Part shown: in pieces, positions 36,137 to 44,699 of the stretch
Layout: every line of letters starts with the position of its first letter
How positions within the stretch are numbered: the stretch's first letter is position 1
DNA from: Tropicimonas isoalkanivorans
GTDB lineage: Bacteria; Pseudomonadota; Alphaproteobacteria; Rhodobacterales; Rhodobacteraceae
Assembly (NCBI RefSeq): GCF_900112335.1
Contig: NZ_FOLG01000013.1
Coordinates: 79,063 to 143,062 of the forward strand
Length of the DNA: 64,000 nt
Direction of reading: 5' to 3'
The notes under the pieces: generated by a model
What the model was told of the DNA's origin: nothing
What the model saw: the letters and a program-made list of their open reading frames with translations, nothing else
Databases searched by the model: none
Program-made: the position numbers and the translations under genes

Positions 36137-36574
36137 ATGACCTTTCGCCCGACCCTCCTCTATGTTTCTCCGGTAGCGGCCCTGCTGCTCGCAGCAACGC
36201 TGGCCTCAACGCAATTCCCCGCGCCAGGCCTCAATGAAGCTGCGTCGATCTCCCGTAATTCGGGCCGCTCCACTACGGCACCGGCTTCAACCCGCGAGAT
36301 GGCGATGTCGGCGCCCAAGCCTCCCCGTCAGATACCTCCACGCGCGGATCACGCCACGTCGACTGACAGCCGGCCGACGGCTCACCCACACCCCCGCCTT
36401 CAATTGCCCGATGAGGCGCCGGAGGCACCGCATATCGCCGCCGCCCGTCTCCAGACCGCAGCCCACGTCGTGGAACTCGCCCGCAGCCCACTCACGCCGT
36501 ACGATGCCGCGGCCCATCGCGCGCGTTTCGGCACTCCCATTGCTGCGCGAAAGGTTCTACGCATCGGTGGCTGA
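36137..36574 (+). CDS. Possible exported proline-rich hypothetical protein
   Basis: A 145-residue frame beginning with a hydrophobic N-terminal segment (LLYVSPVAALLLAATLAS), which could be a signal peptide or anchor. A Pro/Ala/Ser-rich, probably disordered region follows, then a short helix-like part (HIAAARLQTAAHVVELARS). No family is recognised. The region between the preceding gene and the MFS gene is otherwise unexplained, and this is the most protein-like frame. An overlapping arginine-rich frame (36234-36656) looks like a shadow. The call is tentative. Confidence 0.4.
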   Translation: MTFRPTLLYVSPVAALLLAATLASTQFPAPGLNEAASISRNSGRSTTAPASTREMAMSAPKPPRQIPPRADHATSTDSRPTAHPHPRLQLPDEAPEAPHIAAARLQTAAHVVELARSPLTPYDAAAHRARFGTPIAARKVLRIGG

Positions 36575-36652
36575 CGGCTCGCGCATCGCCTTGTTGTCAC
36601 AAGACGCTTCGTGCTCAATGACGCGAACAGGCTATCGGGGCGCAAAACAGGC

Positions 36653-38026
36653 ATGAACGGCATCTCCAACCGCAAGCGACTCTGGGGATGGTTCTTTTTC
36701 GACTGGGCCAGCCAGCCCTATAACACGCTCCTGCTGACATTCATCTTTGGCCCATACGTCAAGGACCTGCTTGCCGATGGCGCCGAAGCGCAGGCCGCCT
36801 GGGGATACACCATCGGGACCGCTGGGCTGCTGATCGCAATTCTTGCCCCCTTCCTCGGCGCGATGGCCGACAGGGGCGGGCACCGGATTGCCTGGGTCTG
36901 GGCATTCTCCGCGCTTTATGTGATCGGCGCGGGCGGTGTCTGGCTGGCGCGGCCCGACGGCGGGGACCTGGCGCTCGTGCTGCTGCTCTTCGGGCTTGGC
37001 ATCATCGGGATGGAGTTCGCGACGATCTTCACCAATTCCCTCCTGCCGGACCTGGGACCCCCGGAGCAGATCGGCCGGATCTCCGGCAGCGGGTGGGCGT
37101 TCGGATACGTCGGCGGGTTGATCGCACTCGTCCTCACGCTGCTGCTCTTTGCAGAGAATGGCAGCGGCACGACCCTGTTGGGGCGCCCCCCTGCCCTCGG
37201 CCTCGATCCCGCGTCGCGGGAGGGCACCCGTTTCGTGGGGCCCTTTACCGCGCTCTGGTACACGGTTTTCATGGTCCCCTTCTTCCTCTGGGTGCGGGAG
37301 CCAAGCGGGCATGCGCGGGAGCCGGTGCGGGAGGCGCTGCGCGACGCCTGGCCGGAACTGCGGCGGACGTTGAGCGACCTGCCGCGAACGCCGTCTCTCT
37401 CCGCCTATCTCGCGGCCTCCATGTTCTACCGTGATGCGCTTAACGGTCTATACGTGTTCGGCGGCCTCTACGCGGCGGGGGTGCTGGGCTGGAGCGTCAT
37501 CGACACCGGCATCTTCGGCATCCTCGCGGTGATCGCCGCCGCGATTTTCGCCTGGATCGGCGGCCACGCGGACGGGCGCTTCGGACCCAAGCCCGTCATA
37601 ACGACGTGCGTCGTGATCCTTACCGCGCTGTGTGTCATGGTCGTCTTCGTTTCCCGGGAAAGCGTTTTCGGAATGCCGACGGACCCGAACTCCCGCCTGC
37701 CTGATATCACATTCTACATCCTGGGTGCCGCCATCGGCGCGGCGGGCGGCGCGCTTCAGACCGCCAGCCGGACCATGGTCTGTCGGCAGGGCGACCCGGA
37801 GCGGATGACACAAGCCTTCGGGCTCTACGCCCTTACCGGCAAGGCCACCTCTTTCCTCGCGCCCCTCAGCATCGGGATCGTCTCCGATCTGACAGGGTCT
37901 CAACCCCTTGGCATCACGCCACTCATAATCCTTTTTTTGTTCGGCCTGCTGCTGCTAAGGTGGGTCAAACAAGATGGGGAGAGAGCAGTATGTCCACCAT
38001 CCGATCCGTCCTCGCCGCAGCCCTGA
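36653..38026 (+). CDS. MFS transporter, UMF1/Atg22-like
   Basis: A 457-residue inner-membrane carrier with about twelve hydrophobic segments. It has the family start RKRLWGWFFFDWASQPYNTL, the FATIFTNSLLPDLGP stretch, the GRISGSGWAFGYVGG helix, and GGHADGRFGPKPV between the two halves. In yeast Atg22 exports amino acids from the vacuole; bacterial substrates are not known. ATG 36653 was chosen as it precedes the first conserved block; GTG 36611 is an alternative. Its 3' end overlaps the start of the murein endopeptidase gene by 37 bases. Confidence 0.87.
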   Translation: MNGISNRKRLWGWFFFDWASQPYNTLLLTFIFGPYVKDLLADGAEAQAAWGYTIGTAGLLIAILAPFLGAMADRGGHRIAWVWAFSALYVIGAGGVWLARPDGGDLALVLLLFGLGIIGMEFATIFTNSLLPDLGPPEQIGRISGSGWAFGYVGGLIALVLTLLLFAENGSGTTLLGRPPALGLDPASREGTRFVGPFTALWYTVFMVPFFLWVREPSGHAREPVREALRDAWPELRRTLSDLPRTPSLSAYLAASMFYRDALNGLYVFGGLYAAGVLGWSVIDTGIFGILAVIAAAIFAWIGGHADGRFGPKPVITTCVVILTALCVMVVFVSRESVFGMPTDPNSRLPDITFYILGAAIGAAGGALQTASRTMVCRQGDPERMTQAFGLYALTGKATSFLAPLSIGIVSDLTGSQPLGITPLIILFLFGLLLLRWVKQDGERAVCPPSDPSSPQP

Positions 38027-38886
38027 TCGGGCTTGCCGCCTTGCCGGTGTCGGCCGAGCCCAAGGCCAATCAGCTTTTCGGGGCGAAGAACGCGCCGTCG
38101 CGGCAGGAGTCCCACCCGATCGGTTTCTACTCCAAGGGGTGCGCCGCCGGGAACGTCGAGTTGCCCGAGACCGGGCCGACATGGCAGGCGATGCGATTGT
38201 CTCGCAACCGCAACTTCGGTCAGCCGGAGATGGTTCAGTTCCTCGTGGACCTGTCGGCCTATGCCGCCCGATTGCCGGGCTGGAACGGCCTCTATATCGG
38301 CGACATATCGCAACCACGCGGCGGGCCGATGACTTCGGGCCACGCCTCGCACCAGATCGGACTGGACGCGGACATCTGGATGCGCCCCGCTACCAACCTG
38401 CGGTTGTCCCGCAGCCAGCGGGAGAGCATTTCCTCCATCGACGTCCGCTCCAAGGACCAACGGAGCGTCAACGGAAACTGGACGCCCGCCCATGCGGCGC
38501 TTCTGGAACGTGCCGCCAGCGACTCTCGGGTGGACCGGATCTTCGTCACGCCGCCGGTTAAGATCGCCCTCTGCCAGTCGGCGAAACGCAGTGACCGGAA
38601 GTGGCTCCAGAAGATCCGCCCCTATTACGGGCACAACTACCACTTTCACGTCCGGCTGAAGTGCCCCAAGGGATCCGCCGCCTGCCGGACCCAGACGCCG
38701 ACCGTCTCCGAGATATCGAACGGCGGCAGCGGGTGTGACGAGACGCTCGTCTGGTGGGTGACGGACATGCTGAACCCGCCCAAGTCTGCCCAGCCCGCCA
38801 AACCGGCACCGAAGAAACGCAGCCCGCGGGACTACACCTTGGCCGATCTGCCGAACCAGTGTCGCGACGTTCTGGCCTCCCGCTAG
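37990..38886 (+). CDS. mepA: Penicillin-insensitive murein endopeptidase
   Basis: A 298-residue periplasmic LAS-type zinc metallopeptidase cleaving D-Ala-mDAP cross-links in peptidoglycan. The signal peptide STIRSVLAAALIGLAALPVSA is clear. Zinc and catalytic residues sit in SGHASHQIGLDADIW and in YGHNYHFHVRLKCP. Cysteines at several positions probably form disulfides. ATG 37990, with GGGGAGAG upstream, lies inside the end of the MFS gene, so the two are likely co-transcribed. A 9-bp hairpin (38910-38935) follows the stop without a T-run. Confidence 0.93.
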   Translation: MSTIRSVLAAALIGLAALPVSAEPKANQLFGAKNAPSRQESHPIGFYSKGCAAGNVELPETGPTWQAMRLSRNRNFGQPEMVQFLVDLSAYAARLPGWNGLYIGDISQPRGGPMTSGHASHQIGLDADIWMRPATNLRLSRSQRESISSIDVRSKDQRSVNGNWTPAHAALLERAASDSRVDRIFVTPPVKIALCQSAKRSDRKWLQKIRPYYGHNYHFHVRLKCPKGSAACRTQTPTVSEISNGGSGCDETLVWWVTDMLNPPKSAQPAKPAPKKRSPRDYTLADLPNQCRDVLASR

Positions 38887-39013
38887 ATTCGCGCCCATTG
38901 CCCGCACCCGCCGGCGCATGACCGCTTGCGCCGGCGCGACAAATTGCATAAACGACCGCTCTCCCCCACCGGGGGCAAGTCGCCGCAACCTTGTCAAAAC
39001 GGGCACCCGACAC

Positions 39014-39652
39014 ATGACGCGTAAACACCTTCCCGGCATTCTTGCCATGGCCGCTATCGTGGTGGCCTCCAATATTCTCGTGCAGCATCTCCTGGGCCAA
39101 TGGCTCACGTGGGGCGCGCTGACCTATCCTTTCGCCTTCCTCGTGACCGACCTGATGAACCGCCTTTATGGCCCGGGTCCCGCGCGGCGCGTGGTTCTCG
39201 CCGGGTTCGTCGTGGGCGTAATTTGCTCGCTGATCGGCAGCCAGATCATGGGTGAATTCGGCCCGCTGGTGACTTTGCGGGTTGCCTTGGCCTCCGGCTC
39301 GGCCTTCCTCGCAGCGCAACTTGTGGACATCTTTGTTTTCGACCGCCTGCGGGACGGGCAGTGGTGGCGAGCACCGCTGGCCTCCACCCTGGTGGGGTCG
39401 TCACTGGACACGGTGATCTTCTTCACCATTGCCTTCTCGGCTTCATTCAACGGGTTGGAGCCGGTAAACACGCCCCTCTGGGCGCAGGAGACGCTGCCGA
39501 TGCTCGGCGTCGGGCCAGTCGCACCGCTCTGGACCTCTCTCGCGATTGCCGATTGGATGGTCAAACTGTCCCTCGCTTTGCTCGCTTTGGTGCCGTTTCG
39601 CGTCATCGTGCAACACCTCACCGGGGACACGCGAAAATTCATTGACACGTAA
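39014..39652 (+). CDS. Queuosine precursor transporter, YhhQ/VUT family
   Basis: A 212-residue integral membrane protein with about six helices of the COG1738 family: MAAIVVASNILVQHLL, LTYPFAFLVTDLMNRLYGP (the family signature with the acidic residue), VGVICSLIGSQIM, and AQLVDIFVFDRL. YhhQ imports 7-cyano-7-deazaguanine (preQ0) or preQ1 for queuosine in tRNA. I looked upstream (38887-39013) for a preQ1 riboswitch and saw none. ATG 39014 starts at the conserved N-terminus. Confidence 0.87.
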   Translation: MTRKHLPGILAMAAIVVASNILVQHLLGQWLTWGALTYPFAFLVTDLMNRLYGPGPARRVVLAGFVVGVICSLIGSQIMGEFGPLVTLRVALASGSAFLAAQLVDIFVFDRLRDGQWWRAPLASTLVGSSLDTVIFFTIAFSASFNGLEPVNTPLWAQETLPMLGVGPVAPLWTSLAIADWMVKLSLALLALVPFRVIVQHLTGDTRKFIDT

Positions 39653-39704
39653 CCGGCCTGTGGCAGGCTGGCATCAACGGAAACAAGCGAAAGGAGGTGA
39701 TCCA

Positions 39705-39761
39705 GTGTCGAGAGTCATGCTGGAGAGAGGTGTCGGAAAAATCGGGGAGGCGCGCCACTGA
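39705..39761 (+). CDS. 18-residue peptide with extreme Shine-Dalgarno match
   Basis: GTG 39705 to TGA 39761 encodes VSRVMLERGVGKIGEARH, a small basic peptide. GGAGG is positioned 7 bases upstream inside the 16-base rRNA-complementary sequence, so initiation could be very strong unless the site is masked by 39814-39821. It may be a leader peptide whose translation sets the downstream RNA fold. Expression is not proven. Confidence 0.4.
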   Translation: MSRVMLERGVGKIGEARH

Positions 39762-39833
39762 GGCAGCCCTCGAGGTAGCCACCCGACGAGCTTATGGGCT
39801 CACGTAGGACACCTCACCTCCAAGAGAACTCGG

Positions 39834-39863
39834 AGAGCCGTTCCCTAAGGGAGCGGCTCTTTT
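39834..39863 (+). terminator. Strong Rho-independent terminator
   Basis: A fully paired 12-bp stem (39834-39845 with 39849-39860, one T-G pair), loop TAA, and a T-run. It ends the candidate RNA unit well before arfB. The following 39864-40050 holds no gene I can see, only a half-copy (near 39953-39974) of the repeat found at 30187. Confidence 0.9.
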
Positions 39864-40050
39864 CGTTTGTCATCGCTCGGGTGAGGTCCGTCGCCGTAGG
39901 GCTGTCTGCCCCCCCGACGCCCGCCGGACGCGGTCCGGCAGGCTCCCCCCGAGGATATTTTCAGACACAAGAAGGCCAGACAGCGATTTCCTTCGGGGGC
40001 TGGAGGCGGAGGTGCGATCCGGGCTATCCAATGCGCGAGGAGACGTGGGC

Positions 40051-40473
40051 ATGTTGAAAATCACCGACGAGATTACCATCGAAGACTGGGAACTGACCGA
40101 GCAGTTCATCCGCGCCTCCGGCCCCGGCGGGCAGAACGTCAACAAGGTGTCGACCGCGGTCGAATTGCGTTTCGAAGCGGCACGAAGCCCCAATCTGCCC
40201 GGCCCGGTCAAATCCCGTTTGCGGCGCCTCTCCGGGCGGCGCTGGACCGAAGACGGGGCGCTCGTGTTGAGGGTCGAGGACACACGCAGCCAAGCGCGCA
40301 ACCGGGAAATCGCCCGGGAGCGCCTTGCCGATCTGATCCGGCAGGCCACGGTCAAGCCGAAACGGCGCATCCCGACGCGGCCGACGCTCGCCTCAAAGCG
40401 GCGGCGGGTGGACGCGAAAACCCGTAGGGGCTCGGTCAAGGCCCTTCGCGGAAAGGTCGTGGACGAGGAATGA
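40051..40473 (+). CDS. arfB: Alternative ribosome-rescue factor ArfB (YaeJ)
   Basis: A 140-residue peptidyl-tRNA hydrolase that binds stalled ribosomes and releases the nascent chain. It carries the catalytic GGQ in SGPGGQNVNKVSTAVELRF and a long basic C-terminal tail (KPKRRIPTRPTLASKRRR) that inserts in the mRNA channel. It starts MLKITDEITIEDWEL, with GAGGAG upstream. In this group ArfB backs up the tmRNA/SmpB system, also encoded in the window. It is convergent with pncB; a small 6-bp hairpin (40482-40496) separates them. Confidence 0.93.
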   Translation: MLKITDEITIEDWELTEQFIRASGPGGQNVNKVSTAVELRFEAARSPNLPGPVKSRLRRLSGRRWTEDGALVLRVEDTRSQARNREIARERLADLIRQATVKPKRRIPTRPTLASKRRRVDAKTRRGSVKALRGKVVDEE

Positions 40474-40495
40474 TCGCGAATAGGGCGGTGCGCCC

Positions 40496-41788
40496 TCAGA
40501 CGATGACCTCCATCGCCTCCTGTGCGCCGACGTGGAACACACGCTTGTAGCGGTCCACCTCATCCGCCGGCCCCATCGACTTGTTGGGATTGTCGGACAG
40601 TTTAACGGTGGGGTGACCATTAGCGCTGACAGCCTTGCAGACCAACGAGAACGGGCGCAGCGCGTTATCGGGGACAAGGCCGCGGAAGTCATTGGTCAGC
40701 AGGGTGCCCCAGCCGAAACTCGGTCTCACGCGGCCCTCGAACTGCTTCTGGAGTTCGAGGATCTTGTCCACATCCAGCCCGTCCGAAAAGATCACCAGCT
40801 TCTCCCGCGGATCCTCTCCCCGCGACTTCCACCAAGCAATTGCCGCCTCGGCGCCGGCGGCCGGGTCGCCGCTGTCGATACGGATACCGGTCCAGCCGGC
40901 CAGCCAGTGGGGCGCGTTCCTCAGGAATCCCTCGGTCCCGAAGGTGTCAGGAAGGATGATCCGCAGGTTGCCCTCGTGCTCCTCCTGCCAATCTTCCAGA
41001 ACCTCGTAGGGGGCCCGGGCCAGTTCGCGGTCGTTTTCGGCGAGCGCGGCATAGACCATGGGAAGTTCGTGCGCGTTGGTGCCGATCGCCTCGACTTCCT
41101 GGCGCATTGCGATCAGGCAGTTCGAGGTCCCGATGAAGGTCTCGCCCAGACCTTCGATCAAGGCCTGCACGCACCAGTCCTGCCACAGGAACGAATGGCG
41201 GCGCCGGGTGCCGAAGTCCGCGATGCGGAGCGCCGGGACCTGCCGCAGGCGTTCGACCTTTTCCCATAGCTTGGTCATGGCGCGGGCGTAAAGCACCTGC
41301 AGTTCGAAGCGCTCCATCTTGTTCAGGACCGCGCGGTTGCGCAGCTCCATCAGGATCGTGAGCGCCGGGATTTCCCACAACATCACCTCGGGCCAGGCGC
41401 CTTCAAAGGTCAATTCATACTGGCCGTCGCGTTTTTCGAGATGGTATTCGGGGAGCCGAAGGTTCTCGAACCACTCCATGAAGTCGGGGCGGAACATCTG
41501 CCGTTTGCCGTAGAACGTGTTGCCGCGCAGCCATGTGCTCTCGCCGCGCGTCACTGATAGCGAACGGACGTAGTCGAGGTGCTCGCGCAGTTCGATTTCG
41601 TCAACCAGATCGGCGAGCCGGATATCCTTCGTTCGATTGATCAGCGAGAAGGTGACGCGCGCATCGGGCTTGTTGCGAAAGATCGACTGGCACATCAGGA
41701 GTTTGTAGAAATCGGTGTCGATCATCGACCGCACGATAGGGTCTATCTTCCATTTGTGGTTCCAGACCCGTGTGGCGATGTCGACCAT
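40496..41788 (-). CDS. pncB: Nicotinate phosphoribosyltransferase
   Basis: A 430-residue enzyme forming nicotinate mononucleotide from nicotinate and PRPP in NAD salvage. It has [17 protein letters not shown] at the N-terminus, [15 protein letters not shown] with the histidine that is phosphorylated in this family, [24 protein letters not shown] and [11 protein letters not shown]. The next gene upstream on the same strand, pncA (110 bases away), makes its substrate, so the two form a salvage module. Confidence 0.95.
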   Translation of the reverse strand: MVDIATRVWNHKWKIDPIVRSMIDTDFYKLLMCQSIFRNKPDARVTFSLINRTKDIRLADLVDEIELREHLDYVRSLSVTRGESTWLRGNTFYGKRQMFRPDFMEWFENLRLPEYHLEKRDGQYELTFEGAWPEVMLWEIPALTILMELRNRAVLNKMERFELQVLYARAMTKLWEKVERLRQVPALRIADFGTRRRHSFLWQDWCVQALIEGLGETFIGTSNCLIAMRQEVEAIGTNAHELPMVYAALAENDRELARAPYEVLEDWQEEHEGNLRIILPDTFGTEGFLRNAPHWLAGWTGIRIDSGDPAAGAEAAIAWWKSRGEDPREKLVIFSDGLDVDKILELQKQFEGRVRPSFGWGTLLTNDFRGLVPDNALRPFSLVCKAVSANGHPTVKLSDNPNKSMGPADEVDRYKRVFHVGAQEAMEVIV

Positions 41789-41899
41789 GACGCCTCTCCT
41801 GAAGTTGCGGCTGCGAAGCTATCTTTCGTGGTCACGAATTGAAAGAGCCGCGCCCCAGGCCGCGCAAACCGCCGTTCTACTGGTTCAGGTGGCGCGCGA

Positions 41900-42502
41900 T
41901 CAGGCGCCGTCAAGCTTGACGCCGGCCTCTCGCATCGACTCCAGCGCCGCGGCCAGCGACCCATCGAGGTCGATGGCCCGGCACGCCGCGAGGTCCACGC
42001 TGACCGAAAAACCGAGCTTCGCCGCATCGACCGCCGAGTAGAGCACGCAGAAATCCGTGGCGAGCCCAACAAGGCGGACGCGATCCACGCCGCGCGTCCG
42101 CAGGTAGCCTTCGAGCCCGGTCGGCGTTTCGCGGTCGTTCTCGAAAAATGCGGAATAGCTGTCAATCTGGCGGCGGAACCCCTTGCGGATGATAAGGTCC
42201 GCCGGATCCGTGGCGAGGTCTGGATGAAAGGCCGCGCCCTCGCTGCCCTGGATGCAGTGATCCGGCCAGAGCACCTGCGGGCCATATGGCATGTCGATCA
42301 CCTCGAACGGGTCCTTGCCGGCATGTTCGGAGGCGAAGGATGCGTGGCCGGCAGGGTGCCAGTCCTGCGTAAAGACGCGCACCTCATACTTGTCCATCAT
42401 GGCGTTGATTGCCGGCACGACCTCGTCGCCACCGGGCACGGCCAGTGCACCGCCGGGGCAGAAGTCGTTCTGTACGTCGATCACGATCAGGGCTTCGGTC
42501 AT
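41900..42502 (-). CDS. pncA: Nicotinamidase/pyrazinamidase
   Basis: A 200-residue isochorismatase-fold amidase converting nicotinamide to nicotinate. The catalytic Asp is in IVIDVQNDFCPGG, the metal ligands in QDWHPAGHASF, and the nucleophilic cysteine in GLATDFCVLYSAVDA. The substrate path CIQGSEGAAFHP is normal. ATG 42502 has GGAGG 8 bases upstream; GTG 42511 overlaps that site. It feeds PncB directly and is divergent from trhO. Confidence 0.95.
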   Translation of the reverse strand: MTEALIVIDVQNDFCPGGALAVPGGDEVVPAINAMMDKYEVRVFTQDWHPAGHASFASEHAGKDPFEVIDMPYGPQVLWPDHCIQGSEGAAFHPDLATDPADLIIRKGFRRQIDSYSAFFENDRETPTGLEGYLRTRGVDRVRLVGLATDFCVLYSAVDAAKLGFSVSVDLAACRAIDLDGSLAAALESMREAGVKLDGA

Positions 42503-42595
42503 GTCAACCACCTCCTCCCCCTTGGCTAGGCAACCGGCGAGCGCAGGTCAATGGAACCTTGTGCCGGAGCGATGATCGGTCGTAGTCAAGCAGCC

Positions 42596-43504
42596 ATGCT
42601 GACAGTCGCTGCCCTCTATCACTTCACCCGTTTTGACGATCCGGATGCCCTTCGCGCGCCGCTCATGGCCGTGTGCGAGGAACAAGGTGTTCGCGGCAGC
42701 CTGTTGCTTGCCACCGAGGGTATCAACGGGACCATTGCAGGGCCCGCTGCGGGCATTGGCAAAGTGCTCGCTCATATCCGGTCCCTCCCGGGCTGCGCTG
42801 CGCTCGAATGGAAGGAAAGCCACACGGACGCGATGCCATTCGGGCGGATGAAAGTTCGGCTGAAGCGCGAGATCGTGACCATGGGACAGCCAGACGTCGA
42901 CCCGCGCGCCTCCGTTGGGCAATACGTTTCGCCTGCGGAGTGGAACGAGCTGATTTCGGCCCCCGACGTGGCGGTGATCGACACCCGGAATGACTATGAA
43001 GTCGCCATTGGCACCTTCGAGGGTGCGGTGGACCCCGGGATCGCGACGTTCCGCGACTTTCCCGCCTGGTGGGAGGCCAACCGCCACCGGTTCCACAACA
43101 AGCGCATCGCGATGTTCTGCACTGGCGGCATACGCTGTGAGAAATCCACGAATTACCTTCTTGGGCTGGGCGAAGCGGAGGTTTTTCACTTGAAGGGCGG
43201 CATCCTGAAGTACTTGGAAGAGGTCCCTCAGGAAGACAGCCTGTGGCATGGGGAGTGTTTCGTCTTTGACCAACGGGTGGCGCTGAAACACGGGCTGGAG
43301 CCGGGCACTCATGCGATGTGCCACGCCTGCCGCCGCCCCGTCTCCCCCGCCGACATGACGTCACCTGCCTACGAGGAAGGCGTCCGGTGCCCGCACTGCG
43401 CGGAGGAATTCAGCGACGCCGATCGGGAGCGTTTCCGGGAGCGTCAGCGGCAGGTCCTGCTCGCGCGAAAGCGCGGCGCACGCCATTTGGGCGCCGAGTG
43501 CTGA
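42596..43504 (+). CDS. trhO: tRNA uridine-34 hydroxylase TrhO
   Basis: A 302-residue rhodanese-related enzyme (formerly YceA) that hydroxylates U34 of tRNA on the way to 5-methoxy or carboxymethoxyuridine. It has an N-terminal acylphosphatase-like part with [16 protein letters not shown], a central rhodanese domain with [13 protein letters not shown], and the active loop [17 protein letters not shown]-terminal cysteine cluster ([16 protein letters not shown]) follows. The start is uncertain: ATG 42596 fits the family, ATG 42572 has a better ribosome binding site and would add eight residues. Confidence 0.9.
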   Translation: MLTVAALYHFTRFDDPDALRAPLMAVCEEQGVRGSLLLATEGINGTIAGPAAGIGKVLAHIRSLPGCAALEWKESHTDAMPFGRMKVRLKREIVTMGQPDVDPRASVGQYVSPAEWNELISAPDVAVIDTRNDYEVAIGTFEGAVDPGIATFRDFPAWWEANRHRFHNKRIAMFCTGGIRCEKSTNYLLGLGEAEVFHLKGGILKYLEEVPQEDSLWHGECFVFDQRVALKHGLEPGTHAMCHACRRPVSPADMTSPAYEEGVRCPHCAEEFSDADRERFRERQRQVLLARKRGARHLGAEC

Positions 43505-43510
43505 GCCTTC

Positions 43511-44464
43511 TCAGCGGTGCGGGGTTAGCCGAGGCAGCCAATCCAGGATGAAATTCGCGGTCTGCCGATAGGATTGTGGTTCAAACATCGGCATGTGACC
43601 CGCTCCCTCCACAGATCGGGGACGGGTGGCGTAGTACATCCCGGTCAGGTGAATATCCAAGGGCGGAACCAGCCGATCCTGACCGCCGCCAATCACCAGA
43701 ATGTCCGCGCGCGGTCCCGGCAACGGGGCGAAGGGCGGGAAGCCGCGTGTGCGGGCGGTCGCTGCAAGGGACTCGTCGGTGAGACGGGTGAGCATCCGCA
43801 GGAACTGGCCTTGCTCGATCCCGCCGGGAAAGAGATTCCGGCGCATTACCTCCAGATCGACCGCCGCGAGGCCGAAGAGCGAGTAGGCGAACAAAGCTCT
43901 CCAGAGTTGAGGGTTGGTGAAGGCCATCTCCATCGAGGCCCGCCACAGCCCATAGGGCGGTGCGGAACACAGGAGCACCGTACCCGCGGGACGCGTCCCC
44001 CTCCGAAGAAGGTTCTGCGCCACCGCACCGCCGAGAGAATGACCGACCACGACGGTCGGCGTTCCAATCGCGGCAAGCGCTTCCGTGAGTGCGTCGGTGT
44101 AATCGCCAAGATCGGGGCCGTCGAAAAGCGGCGTTCCAGGAAGTGCGGCCGCGATGGCCTCCACAACGCCGCGCGCGTCCTCGTTCTCGACGGCGCGCAG
44201 GACTGCCCGACCCACCGCGCCGGGGTCCGATGCTGCCGTCGGGCCGGAACCCCGGCCGGGCAGGGTCAAGGTCCAGCAGCGGTAGCCCGCGTCGGTAAAA
44301 CGTGCCAACCACTCTTCCGTCCACACCCAGCTTCCGCCTGCCATGCCATGCACGAACAACAAATCGTGCGGCTGTGACACCTCCGCCGGCTCATGCCGAG
44401 AGAGCGCCCATCCCTGATAGTCCACCGCGGCCGGAGTGGTCGTTTCCAACGTGTCGCCTCTCAT
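43511..44464 (-). CDS. Alpha/beta hydrolase
   Basis: A 317-residue alpha/beta-fold hydrolase. The oxyanion region LLFVHGMAGGSWVW, the nucleophile elbow VVVGHSLGGAVAQN, an Asp in VIGGGQDRLVPP and a His in VEGAGHMPMFEP complete the catalytic triad. A cap region lies between about 180 and 250. The substrate is unknown, an ester or amide. No signal peptide is seen. It is convergent with trhO and divergent from the UbiA-fusion gene; the 235 bases between (44465-44699) hold no gene I can support. Confidence 0.82.
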   Translation of the reverse strand: MRGDTLETTTPAAVDYQGWALSRHEPAEVSQPHDLLFVHGMAGGSWVWTEEWLARFTDAGYRCWTLTLPGRGSGPTAASDPGAVGRAVLRAVENEDARGVVEAIAAALPGTPLFDGPDLGDYTDALTEALAAIGTPTVVVGHSLGGAVAQNLLRRGTRPAGTVLLCSAPPYGLWRASMEMAFTNPQLWRALFAYSLFGLAAVDLEVMRRNLFPGGIEQGQFLRMLTRLTDESLAATARTRGFPPFAPLPGPRADILVIGGGQDRLVPPLDIHLTGMYYATRPRSVEGAGHMPMFEPQSYRQTANFILDWLPRLTPHR

Positions 44465-44699
44465 GATCCGTTCCAGTTCCCTCTGCGCCGCACGCGCCGC
44501 TGACCCAGATTATGCTGCGCCGCAGCGCAAGAAAAGGCGCGTTCGTTGTGACCGAGGCACCACCATCTCGGCAAAAGCCTACCTGCCGCCGGAGCGTGCT
44601 TTGCGGCAAGCGCTTGGGGCTCATAGGTTTCCCAACGAACGGCACCGCTCAGGGGCCGGCACCGACAGCCAGGTTGATGACGCTCTTGCGCCCAGGAAC

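Larger units (their letters stand above)
39690..39863 (+). ncRNA. Candidate structured leader or small RNA with 16S-tail complement
   Basis: A compact unit between the YhhQ-type gene and arfB. AAAGGAGGTGATCCAG (39690-39705) is a perfect 16-base complement of the 3' end of 16S rRNA (CTGGATCACCTCCTTT). An 18-codon GTG frame begins at its last base. The core GGAGGTGA (39693-39700) can pair perfectly with TCACCTCC (39814-39821). Alternatively the same 39808-39821 strand pairs with AGGTGTC (39728-39734) and GGAG (39722-39725). The two pairings exclude each other. A 12-bp terminator closes the unit. This could be a translation-regulated leader, a small dual-function RNA or an rRNA-binding decoy; I recognise no named family. 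Confidence 0.5.

Noticed and set aside
36234..36656. An alternative 140-codon frame overlapping the proline-rich hypothetical gene
   Set aside because: It is very arginine-rich and lacks a start context. The other frame has a plausible signal-like N-terminus.
38887..39013. A preQ1 riboswitch expected before the YhhQ-type transporter
   Set aside because: I looked for the short hairpin with an A-rich tail typical of preQ1 elements and found only GC-rich hairpins (38910-38935 and around 38963-38975).
39690..39705. A fragment of a 16S rRNA gene
   Set aside because: The match to the reverse complement of the 16S tail stops after 16 bases on both sides and is followed by an unrelated ORF and terminator, so it is not a truncated rRNA gene.
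44435..44471. A GGAAC...CGTT pattern before the alpha/beta hydrolase
   Set aside because: The spacing is 18 bases and the CGTT box would lie inside the coding region after the start codon.
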